Source: Luteibacter sp. dw_328 (GTDB taxonomy: Bacteria > Pseudomonadota > Gammaproteobacteria > Xanthomonadales > Rhodanobacteraceae). From it: a stretch of 64,000 nucleotides of DNA. Numbering within the stretch: position 1 is the first letter of the stretch; each line of letters opens with the position of its first letter. The DNA lies in the NCBI RefSeq assembly GCF_018449605.1, contig NZ_JAAVUW010000008.1, positions 1 to 64,000 of the forward strand, written 5' to 3'. Shown piece by piece: positions 9,380 to 20,581 of this stretch. The notes beneath the pieces were generated by a model. That model saw only the letters and a program-made list of their open reading frames with translations, did not search any database and had not been told where the DNA came from. Made by a program: the position numbers and the translations under genes.

Positions 9380-10120
9380 TCAGCTTCCGACCTTGGGTGC
9401 GGCCGTGGTTTCCGATTCCGGCCACCGGATGGCGAATCCGTTGGTGTAACGAAGGTCGGCATAGGCGAAACCGCCACGCCGACCGGCGACAAGTTGTGGG
9501 TAGACATCGAGGAAGCGGGCGAGGCGACGGTCGGCCTGGTCACGGTCGCCGATGACGATCTCAGCGCCGCTTTCCGTCGTGACGCTCCAGCTACCGCGCT
9601 CGCTCAGGCTCACGCCGACAATGGCGAGCTGCGCCCTGCCCTCGAAAGCCTTTTGGGCCTGCGCGTAAAAACTCACCACTTCGGCGAGGCGGGAATCCGG
9701 GCCGCGCAGGCGCGGCAGGTCGCCCATCTGGTCGGCGCCCGGAGCATCGAAGACGAGGCCCTGGCGGCTGATCAGGCGATCCTCGTTCCAGCGCGCGAAC
9801 GGCTGACGTTCGTAGATGCGCACCAGCAGGGTATCGGGCCAACGCTTGCGCACCTCCACCGATTCCACCCACGGCAGCGTACCGATCGCGTGGCGCACGT
9901 CTTCCAGATCCGTTGCGAAGAAGCCCTTGCCCAGCCGAGGCAGCACGGCGCTGCGGATCTGTTCGGCACTGACATGCGCGAACTCCGCCTCGACCTTGAT
10001 GTTCGTCACCGGCCAGCGACCGGCGGCGAACCAGCCCTGCATCACGCCGACCACGGGCAATACCACCAACGTAATGGCGATACCCCAGGCGACGATTCGC
10101 GTGGCGGCGGCTCCCTTCAT
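9380..10120 (-). CDS. ftsQ: Cell division protein FtsQ
   Basis: FtsQ is a bitopic inner-membrane protein that bridges early and late divisome parts through FtsB and FtsL. The 246-residue product has a short cytoplasmic N-terminus, one membrane helix (about 9-29), a POTRA domain beginning [12 protein letters not shown], then the FtsQ beta domain with [21 protein letters not shown]. The start overlaps the ddlB stop by 4 nt (ATGA), so translation is probably coupled. Confidence 0.95.
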   Translation of the reverse strand: MKGAAATRIVAWGIAITLVVLPVVGVMQGWFAAGRWPVTNIKVEAEFAHVSAEQIRSAVLPRLGKGFFATDLEDVRHAIGTLPWVESVEVRKRWPDTLLVRIYERQPFARWNEDRLISRQGLVFDAPGADQMGDLPRLRGPDSRLAEVVSFYAQAQKAFEGRAQLAIVGVSLSERGSWSVTTESGAEIVIGDRDQADRRLARFLDVYPQLVAGRRGGFAYADLRYTNGFAIRWPESETTAAPKVGS

Positions 10121-11091
10121 GCCTTCGCACCCTCCCGTTCCATGGAGGTTTCGAGGACGCGCCAGCAGAGGGCCGGATAATCCAGGCCCGCCACGGCGGC
10201 GGCTTTCGGGACGAGCGAATGCGAGGTCATGCCCGGCGCGGTATTCACTTCGAGCAGCCAGTTCTTGCCATGGCGGTCGCGCATCACGTCGACGCGACCC
10301 CAGCCGAAGCAGTCGAGCGCATCGAATGCGGTCAGCGCGAGGGCGCGCATCCCGTCTTCGGCAGTCGCGGTGAGGCCGGGCACGATGTACTGCGTGTCTT
10401 CGGCGACATACTTGGCGTTGTAGTCGTAGTACTCACCCTTCGGCACGATCTTGATCGTCGGCAGGACTTCACGGCCGAGGATGCCGACGGTGAATTCGCC
10501 ACCCTCGCTGCCGTCGCCTTCGATCAGCGTCTCCATCAGCATGTCGCCGGGATACTTACGCGCCAGTTCCACGGCGGCGTCGAGGCCGGCTTCGTCGAAC
10601 ACGCGCGTCACGCCGACGCTGGAACCTTCCCATGCGGGTTTTACGATAAGCGGGAAGCCCACCTCACGTGCCGCGGCATGCACGTCGGCGCCACGAGGCA
10701 GTGCACGGAACTTTGGCGTCGGCAGACCGAGCGCGATCCACACCTGTTTGGCGCGGACCTTGTCGAGCGACAGCGCGGACCCGAGCACACCGGAACCGGT
10801 ATAGGGAACACCGAGCGACTGCAGCGCGCCCTGGAGCTCGCCGTTCTCGCCGCCAGCGCCGTGAAGAATATTGAACACGCGCGCGAAGTGGCCGGCGCGT
10901 ACCGCGTCGAGCAGGGCCGGAATACCGTCGATGGCATGGGCGTCCACGCCACGGGAGCGCAGCGCTTCCAGCACGCCTCGACCGGAATCGAGCGAGACGT
11001 CGCGTTCAGCCGAATTGCCGCCCATCACCACGGCGACGCGGCCAAAGTCGGCGGCATCGGTAATCAGGCGGGGGAAACGTGTGTCATCCAT
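10117..11091 (-). CDS. ddlB: D-alanine--D-alanine ligase
   Basis: This cytoplasmic ATP-grasp enzyme makes D-Ala-D-Ala for the peptidoglycan pentapeptide. The 324-residue length is normal. Visible motifs are [17 protein letters not shown] near the N-terminus, [18 protein letters not shown] (ATP-grasp lysine), and the metal-binding C-terminal region WGRVDVMRD...[16 protein letters not shown]. It overlaps murC by 1 nt (TAATG) and ftsQ by 4 nt. In related xanthomonads murB sits between murC and ddl; here it does not. Confidence 0.97.
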   Translation of the reverse strand: MDDTRFPRLITDAADFGRVAVVMGGNSAERDVSLDSGRGVLEALRSRGVDAHAIDGIPALLDAVRAGHFARVFNILHGAGGENGELQGALQSLGVPYTGSGVLGSALSLDKVRAKQVWIALGLPTPKFRALPRGADVHAAAREVGFPLIVKPAWEGSSVGVTRVFDEAGLDAAVELARKYPGDMLMETLIEGDGSEGGEFTVGILGREVLPTIKIVPKGEYYDYNAKYVAEDTQYIVPGLTATAEDGMRALALTAFDALDCFGWGRVDVMRDRHGKNWLLEVNTAPGMTSHSLVPKAAAVAGLDYPALCWRVLETSMEREGAKA

Positions 11092-12530
11092 TACTTGTTC
11101 GTCCTCAGGTGGCCGGCATTACCCAGCTCGACGGCTGCCGCGCCGATGTCGCCAGCGCCGAGCAGCATGATCAGGTCGTTGTCGCGCACCAGCGCGGACA
11201 ACGTGTCGCGCAGATCGCGCGGATGGTCGACCAGCACCGGGTCGGTCTTGCCGCGCGCGCGGATGGCACGGGCCAGGGCTTTACCATCGGCTCCGGCGAT
11301 CGGGGACTCACCGGCCGGGTAGACCTCGGTGAGCACGAGCACGTCCACTTCAGCCAGCACGTTGGCGAAGTCGTCGAGCAGGTCGCGTGTGCGGCTATAG
11401 CGATGCGGCTGGAACGCAACCACGAGGCGACGGTCCGGCCAGCCACCACGAGCGGCGGCGAACACGGCCGCTAGCTCGCGCGGGTGATGGCCGTAATCAT
11501 CGACCAGGAGGGCCTTGCCACTGTCGAGCTCGACTTCGCCGCGACGATGGAAGCGACGGCCGACACCCTCGAAACGGGCGAGCGCGCGGGCAATGGCTTC
11601 GGCTTCGACGCCGAGCTGCCAACCCACTGCCGCCGCGGCGAGTGCGTTCTGCACGTTATGCCGGCCCGGCAGGTTGAGCGTGACCGGCAGTGTGCCGGCC
11701 ATACCCGGCAGGTGCAGGTCGAAATGCATCTCGAAACCGACCTGGCGCACGTTGGTCGCCGTGACGTCGGCACCCGGCTTGTCGATCGCATAGGTCAGCA
11801 TGCGACGCGAGGTGTCCTGCGCGAGCAGGGCCGTTTCCTCGTCGTCGATGCACAGCACGGCCATGCCGTAGAACGGCAGGCGATGCAGGAAGTCGCGGAA
11901 GGCTTTCTTCACCTGGGCGAAATCGCCGTTGTAGTTCTCGAGGTGATCGGCGTCGATATTGGTCACGACGGCCATGACCGGCGAGAGCATCAGGAACGAG
12001 CCATCCGATTCGTCGGCCTCAGCGACCAGGTACTGGCCGGTGCCCAGACGCGCATTGGCGCCGGCGGCATTGAGCTGACCACCGATGACGAAGGTCGGAT
12101 CGTAATCCGCTTCGGCAAGCACGCTGGCAACCAGGCTGGTGGTGGTCGTCTTGCCGTGCGTTCCGGCGATGGCGATGCCCCGACGGAAGCGCATGAGTTC
12201 ACCGAGCATTTCCGCACGCGGCACCATGGGCACGCGCGCGGCCTGCGCAGCGACGATCTCGGGGTTGTCCTGACGGATCGCACTCGAGGTGACAATCACA
12301 TCGGCACCATCGATGTTCGCGGCGCTATGACCGATGTGGACTTCCACACCGAGCTTGGCCAGGCGTTCGGTCGTGGGCGACGGCGCACGGTCGGAACCGG
12401 ACACGCTGTAGCCGAGGTTCTTCAGCACTTCGGCAATGCCGCTCATGCCGACGCCGCCCACACCGATGAAGTGGACACGGCGGAACGAAGTCATGAAATC
12501 ATCGTGAGCGCGCAAACGACCGGGCGTCAT
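11091..12530 (-). CDS. murC: UDP-N-acetylmuramate--L-alanine ligase
   Basis: MurC adds the first amino acid, L-Ala, to UDP-MurNAc. The 479-residue Mur ligase shows the N-terminal Rossmann motif [17 protein letters not shown], the ATP loop GTHGKTTTT, the central HLENYNGDF region and the C-terminal [10 protein letters not shown]. The ATG at 12530 overlaps the murG stop in ATGA, which favours this start over the internal methionine at MTSFRRVHF. Confidence 0.97.
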   Translation of the reverse strand: MTPGRLRAHDDFMTSFRRVHFIGVGGVGMSGIAEVLKNLGYSVSGSDRAPSPTTERLAKLGVEVHIGHSAANIDGADVIVTSSAIRQDNPEIVAAQAARVPMVPRAEMLGELMRFRRGIAIAGTHGKTTTTSLVASVLAEADYDPTFVIGGQLNAAGANARLGTGQYLVAEADESDGSFLMLSPVMAVVTNIDADHLENYNGDFAQVKKAFRDFLHRLPFYGMAVLCIDDEETALLAQDTSRRMLTYAIDKPGADVTATNVRQVGFEMHFDLHLPGMAGTLPVTLNLPGRHNVQNALAAAAVGWQLGVEAEAIARALARFEGVGRRFHRRGEVELDSGKALLVDDYGHHPRELAAVFAAARGGWPDRRLVVAFQPHRYSRTRDLLDDFANVLAEVDVLVLTEVYPAGESPIAGADGKALARAIRARGKTDPVLVDHPRDLRDTLSALVRDNDLIMLLGAGDIGAAAVELGNAGHLRTNK

Positions 12531-13624
12531 GCGGAAACCTCCATGCAGTGACGTGCAATCGTTGCTGCGGCGTCGGGCTTGGCCAGCGTACGGGACGCAT
12601 TGGCCGCGGAAAGGATGTGTTGGCGGTCGCCGAGCATGGTGGCGAGCAGCGTGGCGATCACCTCGTCACCTTCGGGCGAAGCAGCGAGGGAGTCCGGGAG
12701 CAGCAACGCACCGCCGGCGTCGACCATCGCACGGGCGTTGACCGTCTGGTGATCGTCAACCGCGTGCGGGAACGGTACCAGCAGGGCTTCGAGGCCGGCG
12801 CCGCAGAGTTCGGCCACCGTCAGCGCGCCAGCGCGGCACACGGCGAGATCGGCCCACTCGTAAGCGCCAGCCATGTCTTCGATGAACGGCACGATGTTGG
12901 CGTTGGTGATGCCTGCGGATGCATAAGCGCCGCGGGCTTCCTCGAGGCCGCGTTCACCGGTCTGGTGCACGACCTCGGGCTCGCAGGCGGCAAATTCGGG
13001 CTTGGTGCGCATGAAGGCCAGCGCCTTGGGCACCGCGAGGTTCAACGTCCGCGCGCCGAGGCTGCCACCCAGCACCAGCAGGCGCGGACGACCATTGCGA
13101 TCAGCCATGCGCTGGTCGGGAGCCGGCAGGGCGGCGATTCGGGCGCGCACCGGGTTACCTACCCACTCGCCGTTCGGCAACACGTTGGGGAAACCCGTGA
13201 GTACCTTCTTCGCGAACGCGGCGAGCTTGCGGTTCGTATAACCGGCGACCGCGTTCTGCTCGTGCACGACCAGCGGGATGCCGAGCAGGCGCGCGGCGAT
13301 ACCTGCCGGTCCGGCAACATAGCCGCCCATGGAGAGCACGCAGCGCGGACGCAACCGGCGCAGCACTTTCAGCGAGGCGAACAGCGCGCGCGCGAGCATC
13401 AGCGGTGCCATCAGGCGAGTCGCCACGCCCTTGCCGCGCAAGCCGCCCACCGCGACCGTATGCAGGTCGAGACCATGTGCGGGCACGACGCGCGTTTCCA
13501 TGCCGCCCTCGGCGCCCAGCCACGCCACCGCCACGCCGCGCGAACGCAGCTCGTCGGCCACGGCGAGCCCCGGGAAAATGTGACCGCCGGTACCGCCGGC
13601 CATGATCAGCACGGGGGCGCTCAT
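12527..13624 (-). CDS. murG: Lipid I to lipid II GlcNAc transferase MurG
   Basis: MurG transfers GlcNAc from UDP-GlcNAc to lipid I at the inner face of the membrane. I place the start at 13624, where [20 protein letters not shown] begins, giving 365 residues. The open frame runs upstream without family similarity, and this ATG overlaps the ftsW stop by 4 nt. The glycine-rich loop [20 protein letters not shown] and the GT-B C-terminal region [12 protein letters not shown] (UDP-GlcNAc site) are intact. Confidence 0.97.
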   Translation of the reverse strand: MSAPVLIMAGGTGGHIFPGLAVADELRSRGVAVAWLGAEGGMETRVVPAHGLDLHTVAVGGLRGKGVATRLMAPLMLARALFASLKVLRRLRPRCVLSMGGYVAGPAGIAARLLGIPLVVHEQNAVAGYTNRKLAAFAKKVLTGFPNVLPNGEWVGNPVRARIAALPAPDQRMADRNGRPRLLVLGGSLGARTLNLAVPKALAFMRTKPEFAACEPEVVHQTGERGLEEARGAYASAGITNANIVPFIEDMAGAYEWADLAVCRAGALTVAELCGAGLEALLVPFPHAVDDHQTVNARAMVDAGGALLLPDSLAASPEGDEVIATLLATMLGDRQHILSAANASRTLAKPDAAATIARHCMEVSA

Positions 13625-14844
13625 GCCATGCCTCCGAGCGGCGCGTTGGCGTCCGGCACCGCGTTGGCAGGCAGGCGCACGGCCGTCTGGCGCGCGTCTT
13701 CGGCCCGATTGATCTCGAACGTGGCGCGCAGCAGCACACCGACCATGGCGCAGGTCATCAGCACGGACGAACCGCCCGAGCTGATCAGCGGCAGGGTGAG
13801 GCCCTTGGTCGGCAGCACGCCCAGGTTCACGCCGATCGAGACCATGGCCTGGAAACCCATCATCAGTGAGATGCCATAGGCGACGTAGCCGGAGAAACGG
13901 TGGCCAAGCTCGACGCCCTTCAGGCCCAGGTACAGACCGCGGCCAACCAGCACGACGTAGAGGAAGATGACCAGGACGATGCCGGCGAGACCGAGTTCTT
14001 CGGCGAGCACGGCAAGGATGAAGTCGGTATGTGCCTCGGGCAGGTAGAACAGTTTTTGCACGCTCGAACCCAGCCCCACACCCGTCCACTCGCCACGACC
14101 CACGGCGATCAGGGCCTGGGTCAGCTGGAAGCCGTCGTTGAACGGATCCTTCCAGGGATCGAGGAACGAGGTCAGGCGCTTGATGCGGTAGTCCTCGGCG
14201 GTCGCTGCGTAGATCAGCGCGGGGACCAGGGGCGTCGCCAGCAAGAGCAGGTTGCGCATGCGCGCGCCGGCCAGCCAGACCATACCGACCGTGGTGGCGA
14301 CGACCAGCGCGGCCGAACCGAAGTCGGGCTGGGCGAGCAGCAGGAGCACGATGAGACCCGCCACGGCGACCGGCTTGACCACGCCGAACAGTTCGTACTC
14401 CACACCTTCGCGATGGCGCACGAGATAGCTCGCAAGGTACGCGACGAGGATGAGTTTGACCGCCTCGACCGGCTGGAAGCTTGTCACCAGCAGGTTCACC
14501 CAGCGACGCGCGCCGTTGATACGCATGCCGAACACGGGCAGGAACACCATCAACAACATGATGATGCCCAGCAGCAGGAGCAGGAAGCTGTGCTTCTCGA
14601 GCGTCTTCAATTCGGTACGCATCGCGGCGGCGGCGAAGCAGCCACCGAGGAACAGGAACACGAGATGGCGCTTGAGGTAGTAAAACGCACCCTGGTGGGA
14701 ACCGTCGGCAACGGCGATCGAGGCTGAGGTGACCATGATCACACCCAGCGCGGCGAGCGCGAGCGCAGCCAGGAGCAACGGGAGGTCGAAACTCCCCCGT
14801 GGGCCCTGTCGGCGTTGCGCCTGTTTTGTGCCGAAGCCAAACAT
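13621..14844 (-). CDS. ftsW: SEDS peptidoglycan glycosyltransferase FtsW
   Basis: FtsW is the septal lipid II polymerase of the SEDS family, working with FtsI. From the ATG at 14844 the 407-residue protein has about ten membrane helices and the family motifs RWVNLLVTSFQPVEAVKL, AEELGLAG and the C-terminal LPLISSGGSSVLMTC. The longer upstream frame lacks similarity. The start lies 5 nt past the mraY stop, so there is no room for murD, which sits here in E. coli. Confidence 0.97.
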   Translation of the reverse strand: MFGFGTKQAQRRQGPRGSFDLPLLLAALALAALGVIMVTSASIAVADGSHQGAFYYLKRHLVFLFLGGCFAAAAMRTELKTLEKHSFLLLLLGIIMLLMVFLPVFGMRINGARRWVNLLVTSFQPVEAVKLILVAYLASYLVRHREGVEYELFGVVKPVAVAGLIVLLLLAQPDFGSAALVVATTVGMVWLAGARMRNLLLLATPLVPALIYAATAEDYRIKRLTSFLDPWKDPFNDGFQLTQALIAVGRGEWTGVGLGSSVQKLFYLPEAHTDFILAVLAEELGLAGIVLVIFLYVVLVGRGLYLGLKGVELGHRFSGYVAYGISLMMGFQAMVSIGVNLGVLPTKGLTLPLISSGGSSVLMTCAMVGVLLRATFEINRAEDARQTAVRLPANAVPDANAPLGGMA

Positions 14845-14849
14845 GATTC

Positions 14850-15932
14850 TTAGCGCACCTTCAACGTAGCAAGACCGATAAGCACCAGCACGACGCTGAT
14901 GATCCAGAAGCGAACGATGACGCGGGGTTCCGGCCATCCCTTCAGTTCGAAGTGATGGTGGATCGGCGCCATGCGAAAAATGCGTTTGCCGCGCAGCTTG
15001 AAGCTGGCGACCTGCAACATCACCGAGGCGGTTTCCATCACGAACACGCCGCCCATCACCAGCAACACGATTTCCTGGCGAACGATCAGCGCAACGCAAC
15101 CGAGCGCGGCGCCGATGGCCAGGGCACCCACGTCACCCATGAAGACCTGGGCCGGATACGTGTTGAACCACAGGAAGCCCAGGCCTGCGCCGGAGAGCGC
15201 GCTGCAGAAGATCGCCAGTTCGCCGGCACCGGGAATGGCCGGGATGCCGAGGTACTCGGAGAACAGCTTGTTACCGGCAAGGTAAGCGAAGATGCCCAGT
15301 GCGCCGGACACCAGCACGCTCGGCATGATCGCCAGGCCGTCGAGACCGTCGGTCAGGTTCACCGCGTTGGAAAAGCCGACAATGATGAAGTAGCCGATCA
15401 CCACGAAGAACAGGCCCAGCGGTACCGCCACCTGCTTGAACAGCGGCACGTACAGCGCGATTTCAGCCGGCGCCTGGTGCGTGTGGTAGAGGAACACGGC
15501 CGCGGCCAGGCCGAAGACCGACTGCCAGAAGTACTTCCAGCGGCTGGCCAGGCCACGACTGTCCTTGAGCACCAGCTTGCGGTAGTCGTCGTAAAAACCG
15601 ATGACACCGAACGCGAGCGTGACCAGCAGGACCACCCAGATGTAACGGTTGCCGAGGTCGGCCCACAGCAGCGTGGCGATGCCGATGGAGAACAGGATCA
15701 GCGTGCCGCCCATGGTGGGCGTACCGGCCTTGGAAAGATGGGTCTGCGGACCGTCGCTGCGCACCACCTGCCCTGCTTTCAGCGCGGCCAGCTTGCGAAT
15801 CAGGGCCGGGCCGAGCAGGAGCGACACGGCCAGCGCAGTGAGCGCCGCCATGATCGCGCGGAAGGTGATGTATTGGAAAAGATGCAACGACGTGAAGTGC
15901 CGAGCCATCCATTCCGCCAGTTCAAGCAGCAT
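14850..15932 (-). CDS. mraY: Phospho-N-acetylmuramoyl-pentapeptide transferase MraY
   Basis: MraY moves phospho-MurNAc-pentapeptide onto undecaprenyl phosphate to form lipid I. It has 360 residues and about ten membrane helices. Family motifs are present: KAGTPTMGG, the aspartate pair in [21 protein letters not shown], and the C-terminal [11 protein letters not shown]. It overlaps the murF stop by 11 nt. Confidence 0.98.
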   Translation of the reverse strand: MLLELAEWMARHFTSLHLFQYITFRAIMAALTALAVSLLLGPALIRKLAALKAGQVVRSDGPQTHLSKAGTPTMGGTLILFSIGIATLLWADLGNRYIWVVLLVTLAFGVIGFYDDYRKLVLKDSRGLASRWKYFWQSVFGLAAAVFLYHTHQAPAEIALYVPLFKQVAVPLGLFFVVIGYFIIVGFSNAVNLTDGLDGLAIMPSVLVSGALGIFAYLAGNKLFSEYLGIPAIPGAGELAIFCSALSGAGLGFLWFNTYPAQVFMGDVGALAIGAALGCVALIVRQEIVLLVMGGVFVMETASVMLQVASFKLRGKRIFRMAPIHHHFELKGWPEPRVIVRFWIISVVLVLIGLATLKVR

Positions 15933-17286
15933 CGGATGCTCCTTCAGCGTGTTTCTTCATTGCCGCCACGATCCGGTCCATGCCGGACGAACGTGACCCC
16001 TTCACGAGGCAGGTCACGCCCTCATGGATCTGCGTGCAGGCCGCTTCGATCAGCGCTTCCTGCGTAGCGAAATGCTGCGCGCCCGGGCCGAAGGCCTCGA
16101 CCGCGGCCGCGGACTTGGGCCCGGTGGCGAGCAGGCGCTCGATGCCGCGTTCATGCGCGAGCTTGCCGATACCGGCGTGCAGCTTGATCGTGTCCGCGCC
16201 GAGCTCGGCCATGTCGCCAAGGATCAGCCAGCGTTCGCCGCGTGCCAGCGCCAAGGTGTCGATCGCGGCGGCAGCGGAGCCCGGGTTGGCGTTGTAGCTG
16301 TCGTCAATCAGGGTCCAGTTGCCTGGCATCGCTTCCAGGTTCAGGCGACCGGCAACCTGCGGCACCTGCTCCAGGCCCTCGACGATGAGGTCGACCGGCA
16401 CGTCCAGCGCCGTCGCAATGGCGGCAGCGGCGAGCGCGTTGGCGACATTGTGACGGCCAGCCATCGGCAGGTGTACGTCGCCGTCGCCGTGCGGCGTGGA
16501 CAGGACGAAGTGCGTGCCGTCGATGCGCTCCTCGACGATGTCCGCACCGATGTCCGCGCGATGCTCGAGGCCGTAACGCAGGATCCGGCGTGTGCCGGCG
16601 AGGTTGGCGAAGAAGCCGGCAAAACGCGTGTCGTCGGCATTGATCACCGCGACGCCATCGACGGGCAGCGACTGGTAGAGCGCGCCCTTGGTTTCGGCGA
16701 CGCCTTCGATCGTGCCCATGCGCTCAAGATGCGCGGGGGCGATGGAATTGACGAGGCCGATATCGGGCCGCGCGATGGCAGCGAGATAATCGATGTCACC
16801 CGGCTTGCCTGCGCCCATCTCGAGGACGAGGTACTGCGTGTCCTGCGGCATCGCCAACAAGGTCAGCGGCATGCCGATCTCGTTATTGAAGTTGCCTGCG
16901 TTCACATGGGTACGTCCATGGCGCGAAAGGATGGACGCGGTCAGCGTCTTCACCGTGGTCTTGCCGTTGGAACCGGTAATGCCGACGACGCGCACGCTGG
17001 TCTGGGCACGCACGGCACTGGCGAGATCGCCCAGGGCGATCTGGGTGTCGTCGACGATCACCTGGGGAATCGCCACGTTCACCGGCCGCGTGACAAGGGC
17101 GGCGACAGCGCCGCGCTCGGCCGCCGCGGCAACGAAGTCATGCGCGTCGACGCGCTCGCCCGGCAGGGCGACGAAGATGTCACCCGGCTTGAGCGTGCGC
17201 GTATCGATGGAAAAGCCGGTGACCTCGACGTCGGCGCCTTGCAGGCGGCCGCGAGTCCAGAGGGCAACGGCGGACAGGCGCATCAT
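15922..17286 (-). CDS. murF: UDP-MurNAc-tripeptide--D-alanyl-D-alanine ligase
   Basis: MurF adds the D-Ala-D-Ala dipeptide to finish the UDP-MurNAc-pentapeptide. The 454-residue protein has the Mur ligase ATP loop [27 protein letters not shown], the carbamate-lysine region TKGALYQ and the C-terminal [12 protein letters not shown]. Its ATG overlaps the murE stop by 4 nt. Confidence 0.97.
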   Translation of the reverse strand: MMRLSAVALWTRGRLQGADVEVTGFSIDTRTLKPGDIFVALPGERVDAHDFVAAAAERGAVAALVTRPVNVAIPQVIVDDTQIALGDLASAVRAQTSVRVVGITGSNGKTTVKTLTASILSRHGRTHVNAGNFNNEIGMPLTLLAMPQDTQYLVLEMGAGKPGDIDYLAAIARPDIGLVNSIAPAHLERMGTIEGVAETKGALYQSLPVDGVAVINADDTRFAGFFANLAGTRRILRYGLEHRADIGADIVEERIDGTHFVLSTPHGDGDVHLPMAGRHNVANALAAAAIATALDVPVDLIVEGLEQVPQVAGRLNLEAMPGNWTLIDDSYNANPGSAAAAIDTLALARGERWLILGDMAELGADTIKLHAGIGKLAHERGIERLLATGPKSAAAVEAFGPGAQHFATQEALIEAACTQIHEGVTCLVKGSRSSGMDRIVAAMKKHAEGASDAA

Positions 17287-18776
17287 GCGCGGACTCCCTT
17301 TGTGCTTTTGGCCATCGCCTCTCGGGCGACGGCGAGGTCGTCGAAGGGCAACTTGCCCTGCGGACCTTCTTGATAGGTTTCGTGACCCTTGCCGGCGATG
17401 AGCACGACGTCGTCGGCTTTCGCGTCGGCCAGGGCCAAAGCGATGGCCTGCGCGCGGTCGCGCTCGACCAGTACGGTGTCAGGGTGTGCGAAGCCGCCCA
17501 TGACCTGCGCAACGATGGTGTCGCCGTCTTCGGTGCGCGGGTTGTCGTCTGTGACGATGACGACGTCGGCCAGGCGCTCGGCGATCGCGGCCATGATCGG
17601 GCGCTTGCCCTGGTCACGGTCGCCACCGGCACCGAACACGCAGATGAGTTTGCCCTTGGTATGCGAACGCAGCGCCAACAGCGCCTGCTTCAGTGCATCG
17701 GGCGTGTGCGAGTAATCGACCACGACCAGGGGTTTGCGACCGTCGCCACCGAGGCGGCTCATGCGGCCATTGACCGGCTCGAGGGCTTCCAGCGCGGTGT
17801 GGATGCGATCGAACGGCTCGCCCAGCGCGCCGAGCACAGCGGCGACGGCAAGCAGGTTGGCGACATTGAAGCGGCCGAGCAGCGCGCTGCGCACGGTGCG
17901 CATGCCCCACGGCGTATTGAGGTTGAACGAGAGGCCCTTGGCCGACGTCACGATGATGTCGGCGCGGACCTCGGCATCTTTCTCGGTGCTCTCGCCCGCC
18001 ATCGTGGTGCGCAGTTTCGCCAAACCTTCGCCGAGCCCCTTGGCCAGCTTCGCGCCGAACGGATCGTCGATGTTGATCACCGCGGCGCGCAGGCCTTCGA
18101 AGGCGAACAGCTTCGCCTTGGCCGCACCGTACGCTTCCATGGTGCCGTGATAGTCAAGATGATCGCGGGTGAGGTTGGTGAACACAGCGATGTCGAACGC
18201 CAACGCGTTCACCCGGCCCTGCTCGAGAGCGTGCGACGACACTTCCATCGCCACGTGCGACGCACCGGCATCGCGGAAGCCCGCAAGAAGGGCCTGCATG
18301 CTGATGGCATCCGGCGTGGTGCGCTCGCCTTCGACGACCGCACCATGCATGCCGGCACCCAGCGTCCCCACCGTGGCCGGCTTGCGGCCAAGGAAGGCCA
18401 ACGCCTGCGCGATCAGCTGCACCGTGGAGGTTTTGCCATTGGTGCCGGTGACGCCGATCAGATCGACCGCCTGCGACGGCTCGCCGAAGAAACGAGCGGC
18501 GATGGCGCCGGCCTTTTCGCGCAACTTTTCCACCGCGATGACCGGCACGCCGGCATCGACCTTGGCGAACGGCGGTTCGGCGAGGATCACGCTGGCACCC
18601 TGCTCCACGGCCTTCGCCGCGAAATCGATGCCATGGCCTTTGCCGCCGCGCAGTGCGATGAAGGCATTACCGTCGACGATCTCGCGGGAATCCAGCGAGA
18701 GGCCCGAAACGACGATGTCGCCGGCACCGGAGGCGTCGGCGAAACCAAGGAGCAGCTCGGCGAGAGGCATGGTCAT
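17283..18776 (-). CDS. murE: UDP-MurNAc-dipeptide--meso-diaminopimelate ligase
   Basis: MurE adds the third stem-peptide residue. The 497-residue protein has GTNGKTSTVQL (ATP loop from residue 111), EVSSHALEQGR, and the DNPR motif near residues 411-414, which marks meso-diaminopimelate rather than lysine as substrate. The start overlaps the ftsI stop by 4 nt. In the Xanthomonas MurD2/MurL route, the substrate would still be the D-Glu dipeptide after epimerisation. Confidence 0.97.
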   Translation of the reverse strand: MTMPLAELLLGFADASGAGDIVVSGLSLDSREIVDGNAFIALRGGKGHGIDFAAKAVEQGASVILAEPPFAKVDAGVPVIAVEKLREKAGAIAARFFGEPSQAVDLIGVTGTNGKTSTVQLIAQALAFLGRKPATVGTLGAGMHGAVVEGERTTPDAISMQALLAGFRDAGASHVAMEVSSHALEQGRVNALAFDIAVFTNLTRDHLDYHGTMEAYGAAKAKLFAFEGLRAAVINIDDPFGAKLAKGLGEGLAKLRTTMAGESTEKDAEVRADIIVTSAKGLSFNLNTPWGMRTVRSALLGRFNVANLLAVAAVLGALGEPFDRIHTALEALEPVNGRMSRLGGDGRKPLVVVDYSHTPDALKQALLALRSHTKGKLICVFGAGGDRDQGKRPIMAAIAERLADVVIVTDDNPRTEDGDTIVAQVMGGFAHPDTVLVERDRAQAIALALADAKADDVVLIAGKGHETYQEGPQGKLPFDDLAVAREAMAKSTKGVRA

Positions 18777-20581
18777 GGGACCACCTCTTCCGCCGCGCTG
18801 TCGTCCGCCGCCGGCGGTGGTGCATTCGAGGAGCCGATAAGACCGCCCACACTCGGACCGCCGACGTACCAGCGGCCGACGTTGTCGGGAGGAATGTCGA
18901 GCAGGCGCACGGCGCCCTGCATCACCTGCGCGAAGGCCGGACCGGCCACCGAGCCGCCGTAATAGTGACCGCCCTGCGGATCGTTGATAACGACGACCGT
19001 GACGATGCGCGGCGCACTGGCCGGGATCATGCCGACGAAGAGCGAGATGTAATTCTTCGCGTAGTAGCCGCCCACGGAGAACTTATGCGAGGTACCCGTC
19101 TTGCCGGCCACACTGTAATTGGCCACCGACGCGAACCCGAAACCGGTGCCGCCCGGCTGAAGGACGGTCTCGAGCATCCGCACGATCTCATGCGCCACTT
19201 CCGGAGTGATGACCTGACTCGGCGGATTATCGGCGCCCTTGATGAAACTCGGTGATCGAAGCGCGCCGCCATTGGCGATCGCGGTGTAGCCGGTGGCCAG
19301 CTGCAACGGCGTGACGCTCAGGTTGTAGCCGTACGCCATGCGCGACTTTTCGATCGGCTTCCAGGTACGGCTCACCGGCAGGTAACCGGCCGCTTCGCCA
19401 GGGAAGCCACTGCCGGTGCTGTTGCCGATGCCGAACGACTTCCACATGTTGTAGAGGAAGTCGGTATCGAGCGTCATGGCGATCTTGGCCGCGCCGACGT
19501 TGGACGACTTCGTGATCACGCCGGTCGGGGTGAGCGTGCCCCAGTTATGCGTGTCACGAACCGGGTGCCCACCCATCATCCAGGTGCCCGGCGAGGTCTC
19601 GATCAGCGGCGACGTGGGCGTGTACTTGCCGCTGGTCAGCGCCGCGGCCATGGTGAAGGCCTTCATGGTCGAACCCGGCTCGACGACGTCCGTCAGCGCG
19701 CGGTTGCGGCGATCGTTCGGCGTGCTGCCACGCACGGCGTTCGGGTTGAACGTCGGCAGGTTGGCCATGCCGAGGACTTCGCCCGTGTGCACGTCCATCA
19801 CGACGATGGAGCCGGAATCGGCCTTGTTCTTTTCCAGAGCGTCTTTAAGGGCGCTATAGGCGAGGTACTGGATGCGACGGTCGATCGACAGCGTCAGGTC
19901 GCGGCCCGGCTGCGGCTCACGCACCAGTTCCACGTCTTCGACGACATGTCCCATACGGTCGCGGATGACGCGCTTCGCGCCTGGCTTGCCGGACAACCAA
20001 TCGTCGAAGGCCAACTCGAGGCCTTCCTGGCCGTGGTCGTCGATATTGGTGAAACCGAGAATATGGCTGTTCACCGCGCCCGACGGGTAGTAGCGGCGGT
20101 ACTCGCGCTGGGAGGCAATGCCCGGGATCTTCAGGTCGACGATCGCCTGCGCATCCTCGGGACGCAACTGGCGGGCGATGTACATGAATTCCTTGTCGGC
20201 GCGCGCGGCGATCTTCTGCTTGAGGTCGTCCGCGTCGACGTGAAGCGCCTTGGCCAGCTCGGGAATACGGTCTTCGTTTTCGAGCACTTCAGGCGGATTG
20301 GCCCAGATCGAGGCGACCGGCGTCGACACGGCCAGGGGCTCGCCATTGCGATCGAAGATGGTGCCACGCGAGACGGCGATGGGCATTTCACGCAGGAAGC
20401 GGGCGTCGCCCTGGTCCTGGTAGAACTGCTTGCGCACCACCTGCAGGTCGAACGCGCGGACGACGAGGCCGGTCGCGCAGACGCACAGCAGCGCGACGAC
20501 GACGGTCATCCGCTTGCGCGGGCTCGGACCCTGGCCGCGACGGCGGCTGGGTACGACCGGCTTGCCGTAACGCGCCTTCAT
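18773..20581 (-). CDS. ftsI: Septal transpeptidase FtsI (PBP3)
   Basis: FtsI is the class B penicillin-binding protein that cross-links septal peptidoglycan. The 602-residue protein has one N-terminal membrane helix (about 25-45), a pedestal domain (from about residue 72) and a transpeptidase domain. The active-site motifs are complete: STMK with Ser304, SSN at 359-361 and KTG from Lys494. A proline-, alanine- and aspartate-rich tail ends the protein. It overlaps ftsL and murE by 4 nt each. Confidence 0.97.
   Translation of the reverse strand: MKARYGKPVVPSRRRGQGPSPRKRMTVVVALLCVCATGLVVRAFDLQVVRKQFYQDQGDARFLREMPIAVSRGTIFDRNGEPLAVSTPVASIWANPPEVLENEDRIPELAKALHVDADDLKQKIAARADKEFMYIARQLRPEDAQAIVDLKIPGIASQREYRRYYPSGAVNSHILGFTNIDDHGQEGLELAFDDWLSGKPGAKRVIRDRMGHVVEDVELVREPQPGRDLTLSIDRRIQYLAYSALKDALEKNKADSGSIVVMDVHTGEVLGMANLPTFNPNAVRGSTPNDRRNRALTDVVEPGSTMKAFTMAAALTSGKYTPTSPLIETSPGTWMMGGHPVRDTHNWGTLTPTGVITKSSNVGAAKIAMTLDTDFLYNMWKSFGIGNSTGSGFPGEAAGYLPVSRTWKPIEKSRMAYGYNLSVTPLQLATGYTAIANGGALRSPSFIKGADNPPSQVITPEVAHEIVRMLETVLQPGGTGFGFASVANYSVAGKTGTSHKFSVGGYYAKNYISLFVGMIPASAPRIVTVVVINDPQGGHYYGGSVAGPAFAQVMQGAVRLLDIPPDNVGRWYVGGPSVGGLIGSSNAPPPAADDSAAEEVVP

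Noticed and set aside
6807-9449. An 880-codon plus-strand ORF over ftsZ and ftsA
   Set aside because: Antisense shadow of two certain genes, with no start signal and no recognisable domain.
17370-18962. A 530-codon plus-strand ORF over murE and ftsI
   Set aside because: Antisense shadow; no motif, and it crosses a gene boundary.
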